Both the position numbers and the translations under genes were made by a program. Under the pieces are notes generated by a model. That model saw only the letters and a list, made by a program, of their open reading frames with translations, was not told the DNA's origin and did no database searches. A stretch of DNA of 64,000 nucleotides from an uncultured Eubacteriales bacterium. GTDB taxonomy: Bacteria; Bacillota; Clostridia; Peptostreptococcales; Anaerovoracaceae. Of this stretch, positions 55,371 through 64,000 are shown in pieces. Where the stretch lies: assembly GCA_902775345.1 (NCBI GenBank), contig CACYLW010000016.1, forward strand, positions 1-64,000, in the 5' to 3' direction. The stretch's first letter is position 1. Each line of letters begins with the position of its first letter.

Positions 55371-57935
55371 TTATTTACGGCCGAACATCTCTTTATATGT
55401 TGCGTGCTTGTCGACTTTTTCGCTGAGCTCTATCATGCGGTCAGTGTCGCCGATCAGGATGACGCCCTCGAGGCGGTTGTTGTGGAAGTAGTACTTCTCG
55501 TAGTTGCCTCTCTGATCGTCTCTGAACTCTACGGTGCGGAACTTCTTATCAGGATCCTTGCCGTTGGTGCCGAGCGCGAATATGCTCGTGTTCATCGCGT
55601 TGATGACGAGTGAGCTGCCGAGTGCCTTGTACTCAAGAGCTTCGCCTGCGGCATTGGCTCCCGCGATGCGTCCCGTTTCGATTGCCTGGGCCCAGAACGC
55701 CTGCGGCTGTCCGTTGATGACGCAGCAGTCGCCGGCTGCATACACATCCTTTACATTCGTTTCCATACGGTCGTTTGCCTTGACCCACTTGTCGACTTCG
55801 ATGCCGCTGTCTTCGGCGACCTTGGTGTAAGGTCTCATGCCTGTCGACATAATGACGAGCTGAGCAGGGAATTCGGTTCCATCGTCAAGCACCACTGCGT
55901 CTTCAGTGATCTCAACGATCTTCGCTCCGGTAACGATCTTCACACCTGCAGCGCAGCAGATCTTTTCGAGCATGGCCGAAGCAGGGTCATCGAGCTGGCG
56001 AGGAAGCAATCCCGGAGCAGTCTCGAGAACGGTCACATCGTAGCCGCCGAGTTTCAGCTCCCACGCGCCCTCGAGTCCCATGACTCCGCCACCGATGCAG
56101 ACGATCTCCTTTGCATCGCGCTCTGCAAGCACTTTCTTGATGCGTATGGTGTCTGCGATGTTTCTGACGCTCGCCACGTGTCCGAGGTCAGCGCCCTTGA
56201 TAGGAGGCACGAAGCAATATGCGCCGAGCGCGTAGATCAGCTTGTCGTAGATGAGCGCGCCGCTGCTGCCGTCGAAGAGGGTGAGCTCGACCTTCTTTTC
56301 AGCAGTGTCGATCTTCGTGACTGTCGTATCAGGCATGAAGAAGATATTCCGTTTTTCGTACCACTCAGGTCCTTCGATCGCGGCCTGGTTATCCGAGAAA
56401 TCCGAAAGAAGTGCCTTTGTGAGCATCGGTCTGTTGTATGGCAGCTCGGATTCCTGGGTCACTATGGTGATGACCGCCGAACTGTTGCGGTCTCTGATGG
56501 CCTCGGCTGCGCTCTTCGCTGCCGGACCGCCTCCCAGAATGACGAACCTCTCGTCCGTATCCTTCCTGAAGCTGGTCGCCTTGGACTCGACCGGCACGAA
56601 CTTGTCGCTTCCGACGCCGCAGACCGGACATGTATCCGTGCCTTCCTCAAACTCGGCTCCGCAGACCACGCACTTGACCATTTTCTTTGCTCCGGCCGGC
56701 GCGTCAGGTTTCTTAACTTCCTTGTTCTGCAGCACGCAGCCGAAGTTGTAGCCGAAGTCGAACGCATCGAGCTGCTCGGTCTCGCTCGGCTTGAACCTGA
56801 TGCGGTAGCCGTCGAGAACTTTCATCTTGAGTTGCTTCAGCCTCTCGATTATGTTTGGCACGCCCTCGCCGCTCCAGCCGTAGCATCCGAACGCGCTCGC
56901 GAGCTTGCCTTTCATCAGCGGCGGGAAGATGCTTGTCGTCAGATCCCAGATCGGCTTGAGAGCATCCGCGACGATGGTCGGTGTTCCGAAGAGTATGCCG
57001 TCCGCCGCATTGAGATCAGCGATGACTCCCGCGACGTCCTCCTCGAATACCATGTCGTATTTGTGCACCTCGATCGGGCCGCTCGCCTTGAGACCTTCCT
57101 CGATCTTGTCGGCGAGAAGGCCGGTATATCCGTAAGCGCTTACATACGGGATGACTACCAGCTTGGTGTCTTTCTTATCAGGCCTCGCGCACCACTCGTG
57201 ATATTTCTCCATCACCCAGTCGATGCCGGCATCGAGCACAGGACCGTGGCCCGGGCAGATCATCTGAATGTCGAGATCCTTTATGCGCTCGAGGGCCATG
57301 TTCATGAACGGATTCTTATACGGCCCGATGATGATGTTGAAATAATCCTGCATCGTGCGCTTGTAGTTGGCTTCGTCCTGGCCGGTCAGCATGCTGCGTC
57401 TCACGTCGCCTGAAGGTGGGCAGTAGTGTGCGCCGAACACGTCGCATGTGTAGAGGGTCTTGTCCTCTTCGCAGTAGGTGAACATGGTGTCAGGCCAGTG
57501 AAGATTCGGCACCGGCATGAAGTGCAGGGTCTTGTCGCCGAGCGAGAGAGTGTCGCCTTCCTTTACGGTCATGACGCGGAAGTCCGTGTTCATGATCTCC
57601 TTCAGAAAACTCGCTGCCGTACCTGTGCAGACCACCGTGATCTTCGGGTTGATCGCGAGCAGCTTCTCGAGTGTTCCCGAGTGGTCAGGCTCGGTATGAT
57701 CCATGATGATGTAGTCGACTTTAGTGATATCGACAGCGTCATCGAGCTCGCCCTTGAAGGCTTCCCAGAATTTGTATTTTGATGTCTCGATAAGAGCTGT
57801 CTTTTCACTGCCCTTCAGAGTGTATGAATTGTATGTGGTTCCGAACTCCATCTGCACGATGACATCCGAGATATGGGTATCCGGGTCGAGCGCGCCGTTC
57901 CACCACAGCGTATCCGTAAGCTGTAACGAACTCAT
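55371..57935 (-). CDS. Flavodiiron protein fused to rubredoxin and NADH:rubredoxin oxidoreductase
   Basis: An 854-residue oxygen- or NO-reducing enzyme that carries its whole electron chain. The metallo-beta-lactamase diiron domain (residues 1-245) has the ligand motif DHTEPDHSG and later HWPDTM and CPGHGP. A flavodoxin domain follows (about 250-390; VVIPYVSAYGYTGLLADKI, GCYGWSGEG). The rubredoxin has CVVCGAEF and CPVCGVG (near residue 425). The rest (about 460-850) is an FAD/NAD oxidoreductase (FVILGGGPAAKSAAEAI, CIGGGVMGLEGAWEL, VYAAGDC). The start follows AAGGAG; the longer frame runs into upstream repeats. It protects anaerobes against oxygen. Confidence 0.94.
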   Translation of the reverse strand: MSSLQLTDTLWWNGALDPDTHISDVIVQMEFGTTYNSYTLKGSEKTALIETSKYKFWEAFKGELDDAVDITKVDYIIMDHTEPDHSGTLEKLLAINPKITVVCTGTAASFLKEIMNTDFRVMTVKEGDTLSLGDKTLHFMPVPNLHWPDTMFTYCEEDKTLYTCDVFGAHYCPPSGDVRRSMLTGQDEANYKRTMQDYFNIIIGPYKNPFMNMALERIKDLDIQMICPGHGPVLDAGIDWVMEKYHEWCARPDKKDTKLVVIPYVSAYGYTGLLADKIEEGLKASGPIEVHKYDMVFEEDVAGVIADLNAADGILFGTPTIVADALKPIWDLTTSIFPPLMKGKLASAFGCYGWSGEGVPNIIERLKQLKMKVLDGYRIRFKPSETEQLDAFDFGYNFGCVLQNKEVKKPDAPAGAKKMVKCVVCGAEFEEGTDTCPVCGVGSDKFVPVESKATSFRKDTDERFVILGGGPAAKSAAEAIRDRNSSAVITIVTQESELPYNRPMLTKALLSDFSDNQAAIEGPEWYEKRNIFFMPDTTVTKIDTAEKKVELTLFDGSSGALIYDKLIYALGAYCFVPPIKGADLGHVASVRNIADTIRIKKVLAERDAKEIVCIGGGVMGLEGAWELKLGGYDVTVLETAPGLLPRQLDDPASAMLEKICCAAGVKIVTGAKIVEITEDAVVLDDGTEFPAQLVIMSTGMRPYTKVAEDSGIEVDKWVKANDRMETNVKDVYAAGDCCVINGQPQAFWAQAIETGRIAGANAAGEALEYKALGSSLVINAMNTSIFALGTNGKDPDKKFRTVEFRDDQRGNYEKYYFHNNRLEGVILIGDTDRMIELSEKVDKHATYKEMFGRK

Positions 57936-57961
57936 AAAAGACTCCTTTCTTGTGCGATCCT

Positions 57962-58083
57962 CATGCATAAGCACATTCCTCCGGCCCATGCATAAGCACA
58001 TTCCTCCGGCCCATGCAAAGCATATTGCGTCAGCCTATGCAAAGCATTTTGCGCCGGCTCATGCAAAGCGTATTGCGCCGGCC
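57962..58083. repeat. Tandem repeat of 24-25 bp upstream of the flavodiiron gene
   Basis: Five units: two identical 25-mers (CATGCATAAGCACATTCCTC plus CGGCC) and three related 24-mers with CATGCAAAGC and TTGCG. They lie 26 bases before the start codon, in the region that should hold the promoter or leader of the minus-strand gene. There are no unique spacers, so it is not a CRISPR array. Confidence 0.9.
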
Positions 58084-58393
58084 TTACACAACGGCGCGTG
58101 CCTTTTGCGTACCATAGTGATGCGCCGGGACTTATTGCCTGTCTACTCAGAATAGTACATTACCCGTGAGAAGAAGACGAGGAAAAACGGTTAACATTAA
58201 TGTACAAAAACAATACAAACCAAAGACTCGGGTCAACGACACGCGAATAGCCCAAAACAGCAGCAGACGAACGCCCCGGGCTGTCCCTGCGCGATTTTCT
58301 GTTCAAGCGCGGAATCACCAGCCCTCAAACTTCAATTCATTTTCACTTGTATCATGTGTGTTGCATCATTTCTGCTGCATCATGTGTACCTTG

Positions 58394-58771
58394 TGTAGTC
58401 CCTAATTTGCCGAAAATGGTCTTGGAGGACTACCTTTTTAACCCATTTGGGCCTAAAATCGAGGGCTAAGGACTAACTGCCCTGTTTGTCAACCAACTTC
58501 AACAAACACCTTTTTTATAAGCATGCATAAGTTCCAATTTTTATTCACGTCAGCTCCCGTCGGTACCATTTTCTCGCCACCCGCATTAACAGAATCATCG
58601 CCAAAGCGGCCTTCCGGTCATCATTTCGCCATCCTGCAAACGAGCCTGGCTAGATTTTTCTTGTTACCGATAGTCCTTAAAACTGGAAAAACGCTTGCTG
58701 AGGGCTACATTAGTAATCCCATTTATACGAAATCAAGAAAAAAGGACTACCAATAACATATGCATTTTTAT
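58394..58771 (-). repeat. 380-bp noncoding element, copy B
   Basis: The reverse complement of this stretch aligns with 30071-30450 from end to end. It begins ATAAAAATGCATATG and ends GGGACTACA, with the same order of conserved blocks, among them TGACAAACAGGGCAGTTAG. Its length is 378 bases against 380. It lies between the divergent flavodiiron and flavodoxin genes. Short ORFs inside it (for instance 58523-58756) have no counterpart in the other copy and are not believed. Confidence 0.75.
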
Positions 58772-59151
58772 TAGTTGGCATTTACGGTGCCTTTTTCTGA
58801 AATTTGCGATGTTTGGTGAGCAGAGCAAGTTAAACTTGGTTTCACAGAATACGCACGCCAGGGATTAGAAAGTTGAAACATAATTCGCGTTTTGGAAAAA
58901 AGGCGATCAATTCCAGCGCCGGCATTAACTGGCCGAGCGAAAATCCGGCTTTATATGGCTGTATGACTGAAAACGAGAGTCGTTGCAGGCGTGGTTATGT
59001 GTTATTATTATCTTGAAGAAGAATGCGGTGATTGCTGTATATGGAACGCGATGATTACCGCAATCAAAAAATGAAATCAAAGTATGAAATCAAAGTATGA
59101 AGCTGCTGAAGGGCGATCGCACACGGCGGCTGCAGGTAAGTGGAGTTGCAG
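58772..59151. other. Intergenic stretch before the flavodoxin gene
   Basis: About 380 bases with no gene. ATGAAATCAAAGTATGAAATCAAAGTATGAAG near 59071-59101 contains a short tandem repeat. No clear promoter was identified. Confidence 0.4.
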
Positions 59152-59670
59152 ATGAGTAAAAATCTTGTGATTTATTTTTCCCGCAAGGGACAGAACTATG
59201 TGGATGGTAAGATAGTCGAGCTAGAGAAGGGCAATACCGAGCTCGTTGCTGAATATATCCGTGATGCGGTCGGAGCCGATCTGTTCGAGATCGAGACTGT
59301 AAAAGAATACCCGGCTGACTACATGGAATGCACAGAAGTCGCGAAGCAGGAGCAGCGTGACAATGCGCGCCCTAAACTCAAAGCGTACCTTCGCGACATA
59401 AAAGAATACGATAATATAGTGATCGCCGGACCGTGTTGGTGGGGCACTTATCCGTGCGCGGTATTTGCCCAGCTCGAGAAACTTCATTTCAAAGGCAAGC
59501 ACGTATTCCCGGTAATGACCCACGAGGGAAGCGGAGAGGCAAACAGCAGGTCGGATCTGAGGAAATTCTGCACCGGAGCAAAGGTCGAAAAGGCATTCGC
59601 GATCCAGGGATCATCCGTGCCGGACGCAGCAGACAAGGTGGCCGCCTGGGCGCAGAAACATTTAGACTAG
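59152..59670 (+). CDS. Flavodoxin family protein
   Basis: A 172-residue FMN protein. The N-terminal strand and phosphate loop read LVIYFSRKGQNYVDGKIVELEKGNTE, a variant of the flavodoxin S-x-T-G-N-T loop with an insertion. The ring-contact loops PCWWGTYPC and MTHEGSGEANSRSDLRKF match the flavodoxin_4 type. It may pass electrons in the same oxygen- or redox-stress network as the flavodiiron protein nearby. The ATG at 59152 follows GGAG; a GTG at 59140 overlaps that site. Confidence 0.88.
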   Translation: MSKNLVIYFSRKGQNYVDGKIVELEKGNTELVAEYIRDAVGADLFEIETVKEYPADYMECTEVAKQEQRDNARPKLKAYLRDIKEYDNIVIAGPCWWGTYPCAVFAQLEKLHFKGKHVFPVMTHEGSGEANSRSDLRKFCTGAKVEKAFAIQGSSVPDAADKVAAWAQKHLD

Positions 59671-59689
59671 TGTAAGGGGCGGCCGGCGC

Positions 59690-60892
59690 ATGAAGAGGCG
59701 GCCGGCGGCAAGAAAACGGATTGAAGACAGACAAACTGTACCGGTGCTGAATAAAGAAGAACGGAAAGTAGAATATCTCGAGCTCATTTACGATCTGGTA
59801 TTCGTATACATGGCGGGGCGCAATAACGCTCTCCTCGGTCACATCGAGGGCGGCTTCGTTTCGTTCGACGCTTTTTTCGCGTACATACTATGCACACTGG
59901 CGATCATACAGATCTGGAACTTCACTACGTTCTACATCAATATGTTTGGACGCAACGGCGTGCGCGATCACGTGTTCCTGCTGATCACAATGTATCTCAT
60001 GTATTTTCTGGGCGAGAGCACGCGGCACGACTGGCACGCTTATCAGGCGCAGTACCACATTGCCTGGGCGCTCATCCTCGTCAACATCGGGATGCAGTAT
60101 TTGATAGAACTGCGCAACCACAGGGCTGACGTCTGGAACCGTGACATAATAAAGCGGATGGCAATGACGCTGTTTACAGAAGCCGCCATTGTGTTGGCCG
60201 CGGCGGCAGTCAAGCCGGCGCTCGCGCCGCCGATCGCATTGACCGCGGTGATCCTGGGCATCGTGATGACCTCGCTGGGAAAGAGGACCGGCGTGAGCGG
60301 CATGATAGACTTCAGCCACCTGACCGAGCGCGCCATGCTCTACGTGGTGTTCACATTCGGCGAGATGATAGTTGTCATTTCATCGTATTTCGTGGGAGAC
60401 GGAAGCTTCGACTGGAGTGTCATATACTTTTCGCTGATGGGCTTCCTCATAGTCGTCGGGCTCTTCCTGTCGTACGAAGTCATCTACGACAAACTGCTCG
60501 ACAGAGATAAAGAAGATAACGGTCTGCTCTATATGCTGATCCACATCTTCATAATATTCGGGCTCAACAACATCACCGCTTCACTCGAATTCATGCGCGA
60601 GGAAGAGGTGGCGATCAGGCCGAAGATGCTTTTCCTTGTGGTATCGATGGTGGGCTATTTCGCGTTCCTGTTCGCGCTGGGCAGATACGCAAAAGTGAGA
60701 TGCCACATCAACGGAGCGTTCATACAGAAACTCTGGATCATGACAATATGCTTCGCGATGCTGATGATGGGGTTCATGAGAGAGCCGCGGGCCCATATAC
60801 TGCTTACGGTCATATACGTCTGGAGCGTATTCGCGGTGTTCTACAGAGTCGGAAAGAGAGTAGCTGCCGAAGAAGCCGCGGAGTGCGAATGA
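59690..60892 (+). CDS. Low temperature requirement A (LtrA) family membrane protein
   Basis: A 400-residue protein with about ten or more membrane helices. ERKVEYLELIYDLVFVYMAGRNNALLGH at the N terminus matches the LtrA motif (ERKVxWLELFFDLVFVxA), and LTERAMLYVVFTFGEMIVVISS matches the central ER-x-G-LF-x-I-x-LGE motif. The function of the family is poorly known. The 3' end, including the stop codon, is repeated in tandem just downstream. Confidence 0.85.
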   Translation: MKRRPAARKRIEDRQTVPVLNKEERKVEYLELIYDLVFVYMAGRNNALLGHIEGGFVSFDAFFAYILCTLAIIQIWNFTTFYINMFGRNGVRDHVFLLITMYLMYFLGESTRHDWHAYQAQYHIAWALILVNIGMQYLIELRNHRADVWNRDIIKRMAMTLFTEAAIVLAAAAVKPALAPPIALTAVILGIVMTSLGKRTGVSGMIDFSHLTERAMLYVVFTFGEMIVVISSYFVGDGSFDWSVIYFSLMGFLIVVGLFLSYEVIYDKLLDRDKEDNGLLYMLIHIFIIFGLNNITASLEFMREEEVAIRPKMLFLVVSMVGYFAFLFALGRYAKVRCHINGAFIQKLWIMTICFAMLMMGFMREPRAHILLTVIYVWSVFAVFYRVGKRVAAEEAAECE

Positions 60893-60958
60893 CAGAACCG
60901 TGGAGTGCGAATGACAGAACCGCGGAGTGCGAATGACAGAACCGCGGAGTGTGAAATG
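60878..60958. repeat. 22-bp tandem repeat covering the end of the ltrA-like gene
   Basis: GCGGAGTGCGAATGACAGAA plus CC is present three times (60878, 60900, 60922) with one mismatch, then partly again at 60944. The first unit contains the last three codons and the stop of the gene. Confidence 0.95.
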
Positions 60959-60998
60959 TAAAGCCGCGGAAAAACGAAACAGGAAAAAGGTGCAGGAA

Positions 60999-61388
60999 AT
61001 GGAATTAAAAGAAGGAATAAAAAATACAGGTACGATGACGGTCACTGAAGATCTCTGCGCGAACGCGTGGGGAAGCGGAGGACTGCAGGTCTACGCGACT
61101 CCGGCGATGATAGCTCTTATGGAGAACACGGCGTGGGCGAGTGTTGAGCCATGCATGGAAGAAGGCAGGAGCACGGTTGGAACAAAGCTCGATGTATCGC
61201 ATCTGTCGGCAAGCCCGGTCGGCGCGACGATCACATGCGAGAGCGAGCTTCTTGAAGTCGACGGCCGCAGGCTCGTTTTCAAAGTGAGCGCAAGTGACGA
61301 TGCCGGCCTGATAGGCGAGGGTCTGCATGAGCGTTTTATCATAAATACGGAAAAGTTCATGGCCCGCACAGAAGCCAAACTGAAATAA
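60999..61388 (+). CDS. Hot-dog fold thioesterase, FlK-like
   Basis: A 129-residue protein. The pattern MELKEGIKNTGTMTVTEDLC, GSGGLQVYATPAMIALMENTA, STVGTKLDVSHLSASPVG and GLIGEGLHERFIINTEKF is that of the fluoroacetyl-CoA thioesterase-like family, which hydrolyses acyl-CoA. Catalytic Thr, Glu and His candidates are in ATPAMIALMENTA and LSASPVG-flanking HL. The start follows GGTGCAGG. The natural acyl-CoA is unknown. Confidence 0.88.
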   Translation: MELKEGIKNTGTMTVTEDLCANAWGSGGLQVYATPAMIALMENTAWASVEPCMEEGRSTVGTKLDVSHLSASPVGATITCESELLEVDGRRLVFKVSASDDAGLIGEGLHERFIINTEKFMARTEAKLK

Positions 61389-61434
61389 AAGGTACGGCGC
61401 GGGCAGGCCGCCGCAAAACCAAACTGAAATAAAA
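61375..61434. repeat. Direct repeat of the thioesterase 3' end
   Basis: CCAAACTGAAATAAAA, containing the stop codon, occurs at 61375-61390 and again at 61419-61434, 44 bases apart. Confidence 0.85.
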
Positions 61435-61477
61435 AGGGACAAAGAGAAAAGACCACTAAAAAACATAAGGAGATAAT

Positions 61478-63094
61478 ATGGGAAAAGTATATATCACAGG
61501 ACACAGGAATCCTGACATCGACAGCCTCTGCGCGGCATCCGCGTACGCCAACCTCAAGAACCTCACTGACAGCGAGAATGAGTACATTGCCATCCACTGC
61601 AGCCCGGTATCCGATCAGGTAAGGGAGCAGATGGAAGCGATGGAGCTTGAGGTCCCGCCGTACAAGAAGGACGTATTCCCGAAGGTCAGGGACGTGATGC
61701 TTGAGGCGCAGACACACATTCAGGCGGGAGCGCCGATATTTGCCCTCGTGAACGCGTACAACGCGGAAAACCCGTCCGTTGTTCCTATCTACGATGGTCC
61801 GGATTTCAAGGGGCTGCTCAGCGTTGACGACATCACGGGATGGTTCCTCTCTGACAACAAGGAAGAGGTCCCGGTGTACAACTTTACTGTAGACAACATC
61901 CTGCGCGTCATACCGGCAGAGCTGCTGAAAAGGGGAAGGAATGAAAACATCGAAGGATCCCTGCTGGTCGGCGCCGGCACATACGAGGCGTTCGGCGATA
62001 TGCTCGACGAAATAGGAAACTGCATCGTGGTGATCGGACCGCGCAGAGAACACATAAAGCTGGCTGTTGAAAAGCAGGTCCCGGCCATCATAATCGCAGC
62101 GGCAGAAAAAGCGCCTGATGTGGACTTCAGCGGATATGAGGGATCGGTATTCATGACGCCTCTCGGTACCGCCGAAACTCTCAGAAGGATCAGGCTTGCC
62201 GAGTCCATCGAATCTATGATGGAGACAGAGACTGTGACGATCGACATTGACGACCTGTTCGTTGAGGGCAGAAAGATCTTCATGAACTCCCACATCAGAG
62301 GTCTTGCCGTGATGGAAAACGGCGAGTTCAAAGGATTCGTCACAAGGCGCTGCTTCCTCGAAAGGCCGGTCAACAAAGTGATCATGGTGGACCACAACGA
62401 GCCGGCGCAGAGCATCGAGGGCATAGAGACCGCAGACGTCGTGGAGATCATCGATCACCACAGACTCGATTCCCTTTCAACAACGATGCCAATATTCATC
62501 GCTGCCGAGCCTCTCGGAAGTGTCAACACAATAATCTATCAGCTGTACATGAGGCACGGCATCATGCCTGACCAGTATGCGGCGAGAACGATGCTGACCG
62601 GCATAATCGCTGACACGCTGATCCTCCGCAGCCCGACTACGACCATGCAGGACATGCAGGCGGTCGAGATGCTCGCGAGGCTCGCAAAGATCCCAAGCGT
62701 ACAGGAATTCGGCGAAAAACTCTTCAGCATTTCGGACAATCTGGCGACGCAGGATCCGGATGAGATGATCCTCTCCGACTTCAAGAAGTATGAGAACGGC
62801 GGTACAAAGATGGGAATCGGCCAGTGCGAAGTCACTACGCTGTCAGATGTCGGTGAATACGCTCAGACATACATCGATGCGCTGCAGAAGATCGCAGATT
62901 CACAGGGGCTCGACTGGACACTGCTCATGGTCACCGACGTGCTAAGAGAGGACAGTGTGCTGCTTGCTTCTAATAACAAGGCAAACCGCGACCTTCCATA
63001 CGCGAAGATCGATGAACAGATATACGACATGCCGGGTGTGATGAGCCGCAAAAAACAGCTGCTGCCAATGCTGCTCTCCGTGACATCGGCATAG
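61478..63094 (+). CDS. Manganese-dependent inorganic pyrophosphatase with CBS and DRTGG domains
   Basis: A 538-residue family II pyrophosphatase, longer than the compact 310-residue form. The metal ligands are in ITGHRNPDIDS near the N terminus, in MVDHNEP and in the DHH motif EIIDHHRLDS. Between about residues 70 and 290 lies a regulatory insert with two CBS parts and a DRTGG-like domain, which in known members binds adenine nucleotides and tunes activity. The C-terminal DHHA2 domain is complete (NRDLPYAKIDEQIYDMPGVMSRKKQLLPML). It hydrolyses diphosphate in the cytosol. AAGGAG precedes the ATG. Confidence 0.93.
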   Translation: MGKVYITGHRNPDIDSLCAASAYANLKNLTDSENEYIAIHCSPVSDQVREQMEAMELEVPPYKKDVFPKVRDVMLEAQTHIQAGAPIFALVNAYNAENPSVVPIYDGPDFKGLLSVDDITGWFLSDNKEEVPVYNFTVDNILRVIPAELLKRGRNENIEGSLLVGAGTYEAFGDMLDEIGNCIVVIGPRREHIKLAVEKQVPAIIIAAAEKAPDVDFSGYEGSVFMTPLGTAETLRRIRLAESIESMMETETVTIDIDDLFVEGRKIFMNSHIRGLAVMENGEFKGFVTRRCFLERPVNKVIMVDHNEPAQSIEGIETADVVEIIDHHRLDSLSTTMPIFIAAEPLGSVNTIIYQLYMRHGIMPDQYAARTMLTGIIADTLILRSPTTTMQDMQAVEMLARLAKIPSVQEFGEKLFSISDNLATQDPDEMILSDFKKYENGGTKMGIGQCEVTTLSDVGEYAQTYIDALQKIADSQGLDWTLLMVTDVLREDSVLLASNNKANRDLPYAKIDEQIYDMPGVMSRKKQLLPMLLSVTSA

Positions 63095-63124
63095 CCGCCG
63101 GTAAACTATAAGGAAGGGGCTGAA

Positions 63125-64000
63125 ATGGCTGTAAAGACCAACTGGTACAAGGAAGCGGTCGTATATCAGATATACCCGCTCAGCTACATGGATTCGAACA
63201 ACGACGGAATGGGCGATATCCCGGGCATCATCTCGAAGCTCGACTACATAAAGGATCTCGGCGCTACCGCCATCTGGTTCTCGCCGCTCTACGACTCGCC
63301 GTGGAAAGACTACGGCTACGACATCGCCGATTACAGGAAGATCCATCCGGCGTTCGGCACGATGGAGGACTTCGAAAGGCTCGTCGCCGAGTGCCATAAG
63401 CGCGGCCTCAAAGTGCTGATGGACGCGGTGTTCAATCATACGAGCGACCAGCACGCGTGGTTCAGGGCCGCGCTTGCCGACAAGGACTCGCCTTACCGCG
63501 ACTACTACATCATCAGAGAGGGCAGGCGCGACAAGGAAGGTGAGCTGATCCCGCCGACCAACTGGACATCTTCGTTCACCGGCCCGGCATGGGAACGGAT
63601 CGGGGACACCGACGAATACTATCTGCACCTCTTTGCTCCTGAGCAGCCGGACCTCAACTGGGAGAATCCGAAGGTGCGTGAGGAGATGGCAGACATCCTG
63701 CGCTTCTGGCTCGAAAAGGGTGTCGACGGATTCCGCTTCGACGTGTTCAACATGATCTCGAAGGTGTATCCGCTCAGGGACGACAAGAATCCGCTGCACT
63801 TCCAGAAGGGCGTTCAGTATTATGTCGACGGACCGCGCATGCACGAGTTCCTGAAAGAACTGAATGACAACGCGCTCTCGCTCTATGACACATACACCGT
63901 CGGCGAGTCCTACGTTCCGGACGAAGAGCACGCGCACAGATATATAAATGAAGAATCCGGCGAGCTCGACACCATCTTCGATTTCGAGCACCTTACTTCA
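63125..64000 (+). CDS. GH13 alpha-glucosidase (oligo-1,6-glucosidase type), 3' end cut off
   Basis: The frame is open to the window edge, giving 292 residues. WYKEAVVYQIYPLSYMDSNNDGMGDIPGIISKLDYIKDLGATAIWFSPLYDSP, then DAVFNHTSDQHAWF, DGFRFDVFNM with the nucleophile Asp, and VGESY with the acid/base Glu, are the conserved GH13 regions in order. The QIYPLSYMDSNNDGMGDIPG start is typical of oligo-1,6-glucosidases and trehalose-6-phosphate hydrolases. GGAAGGGG precedes the ATG. The exact specificity cannot be judged without the C terminus. Confidence 0.93.
   Translation, partial: MAVKTNWYKEAVVYQIYPLSYMDSNNDGMGDIPGIISKLDYIKDLGATAIWFSPLYDSPWKDYGYDIADYRKIHPAFGTMEDFERLVAECHKRGLKVLMDAVFNHTSDQHAWFRAALADKDSPYRDYYIIREGRRDKEGELIPPTNWTSSFTGPAWERIGDTDEYYLHLFAPEQPDLNWENPKVREEMADILRFWLEKGVDGFRFDVFNMISKVYPLRDDKNPLHFQKGVQYYVDGPRMHEFLKELNDNALSLYDTYTVGESYVPDEEHAHRYINEESGELDTIFDFEHLTS

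Noticed and set aside
56178..57413. 411-codon plus-strand frame opposite the flavodiiron gene
   Set aside because: The minus-strand protein has all expected catalytic motifs; the opposite frame has none.
58166..58405. 79-codon plus-strand ORF before copy B of the element
   Set aside because: Its composition is unlike a protein, it has no ribosome binding site and no recognisable features, and it overlaps the end of the repeat element.
58523..58756. 77-codon ORF inside copy B of the element
   Set aside because: Copy A has no matching frame, so the shared sequence is not conserved as protein.
61091..62461. 456-codon minus-strand frame opposite the pyrophosphatase and thioesterase genes
   Set aside because: Both plus-strand genes are clearly real families; the antisense frame has no family features.
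62942..63991. 349-codon minus-strand frame at the right edge
   Set aside because: It lies opposite the conserved GH13 gene, which runs off the window and is clearly coding.

Overview
The window is a stretch of bacterial chromosome, most likely from an anaerobic member of Clostridia. I infer this from the S10/spc/alpha ribosomal gene order, the zinc-type S14 and L36, a zinc-type adenylate kinase, the SRP RNA next to dnaX, strong AGGAGG ribosome binding sites, a flavodiiron NADH oxidase, clostripain and a racemase of the ornithine racemase type. GC is roughly 50% with heavy use of AGA codons, which would suit the Mogibacterium/Anaerovorax side of Eubacteriales, but the genus is a guess.

1-11.8 kb: the distal part of the ribosomal superoperon, from a cut rpsC through rplP, rpmC, rpsQ, rplN, rplX, rplE, rpsN, rpsH, rplF, rplR, rpsE, rpmD, rplO, secY, adk, map, infA, rpmJ, rpsM, rpsK, rpsD and rpoA to rplQ, closed by a strong terminator. 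Two gaps break it: a 140-bp element with 13-bp inverted ends between rpsN and rpsH, and a hairpin-rich leader before rpsM. 11.8-13.2 kb: a 198-bp near-palindrome, an XRE regulator and an unknown gene. 13.2-19.6 kb: an F-type ATP synthase operon (atpB, atpE, atpF, a delta-alpha fusion, atpG, atpD, atpC) with no separate atpH. 19.7-24.8 kb: two large YhgE/Pip membrane proteins translationally coupled through a small membrane protein, then an unknown membrane protein.

24.9-29.8 kb: SRP RNA, dnaX, ybaB and recR, a branched-chain amino acid carrier and a YbaK deacylase. 29.8-30.8 kb is about 1 kb without genes, holding tandem repeats and one copy of a 380-bp noncoding element. 30.8-39.7 kb: a polar amino acid ABC transporter with a DapF-fold racemase, an acyl-CoA ligase, an ornithine-racemase-like enzyme, greA and lysS. 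39.7-47.0 kb is an accessory island lying between two copies of the 3' end of lysS. It carries a short excisionase-like ORF, an SDR enzyme, a P-loop kinase, a molybdenum-carrier-like protein, clostripain and gene debris.

47-64 kb: an ATP-grasp enzyme, a DUF5131 radical-SAM-like protein, a prolyl aminopeptidase, a three-domain lipid enzyme (PAP2, CDP-alcohol phosphotransferase, VTT), a cobalt/nickel ECF transporter (cbiM-N, cbiQ, cbiO), a flavodiiron-rubredoxin-reductase fusion, a second inverted copy of the 380-bp element, a flavodoxin, an LtrA family protein, a hot-dog thioesterase, a CBS-domain pyrophosphatase and the start of a GH13 glucosidase cut by the window edge.

The strongest candidates for something undescribed are the delta-alpha ATP synthase fusion, the pair of equal-length diverged noncoding elements (30.07-30.45 and 58.39-58.77 kb), and the island seated in the 3' end of lysS with a restored copy of that end. 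All identifications come from reading sequence and motifs; no database search was run.
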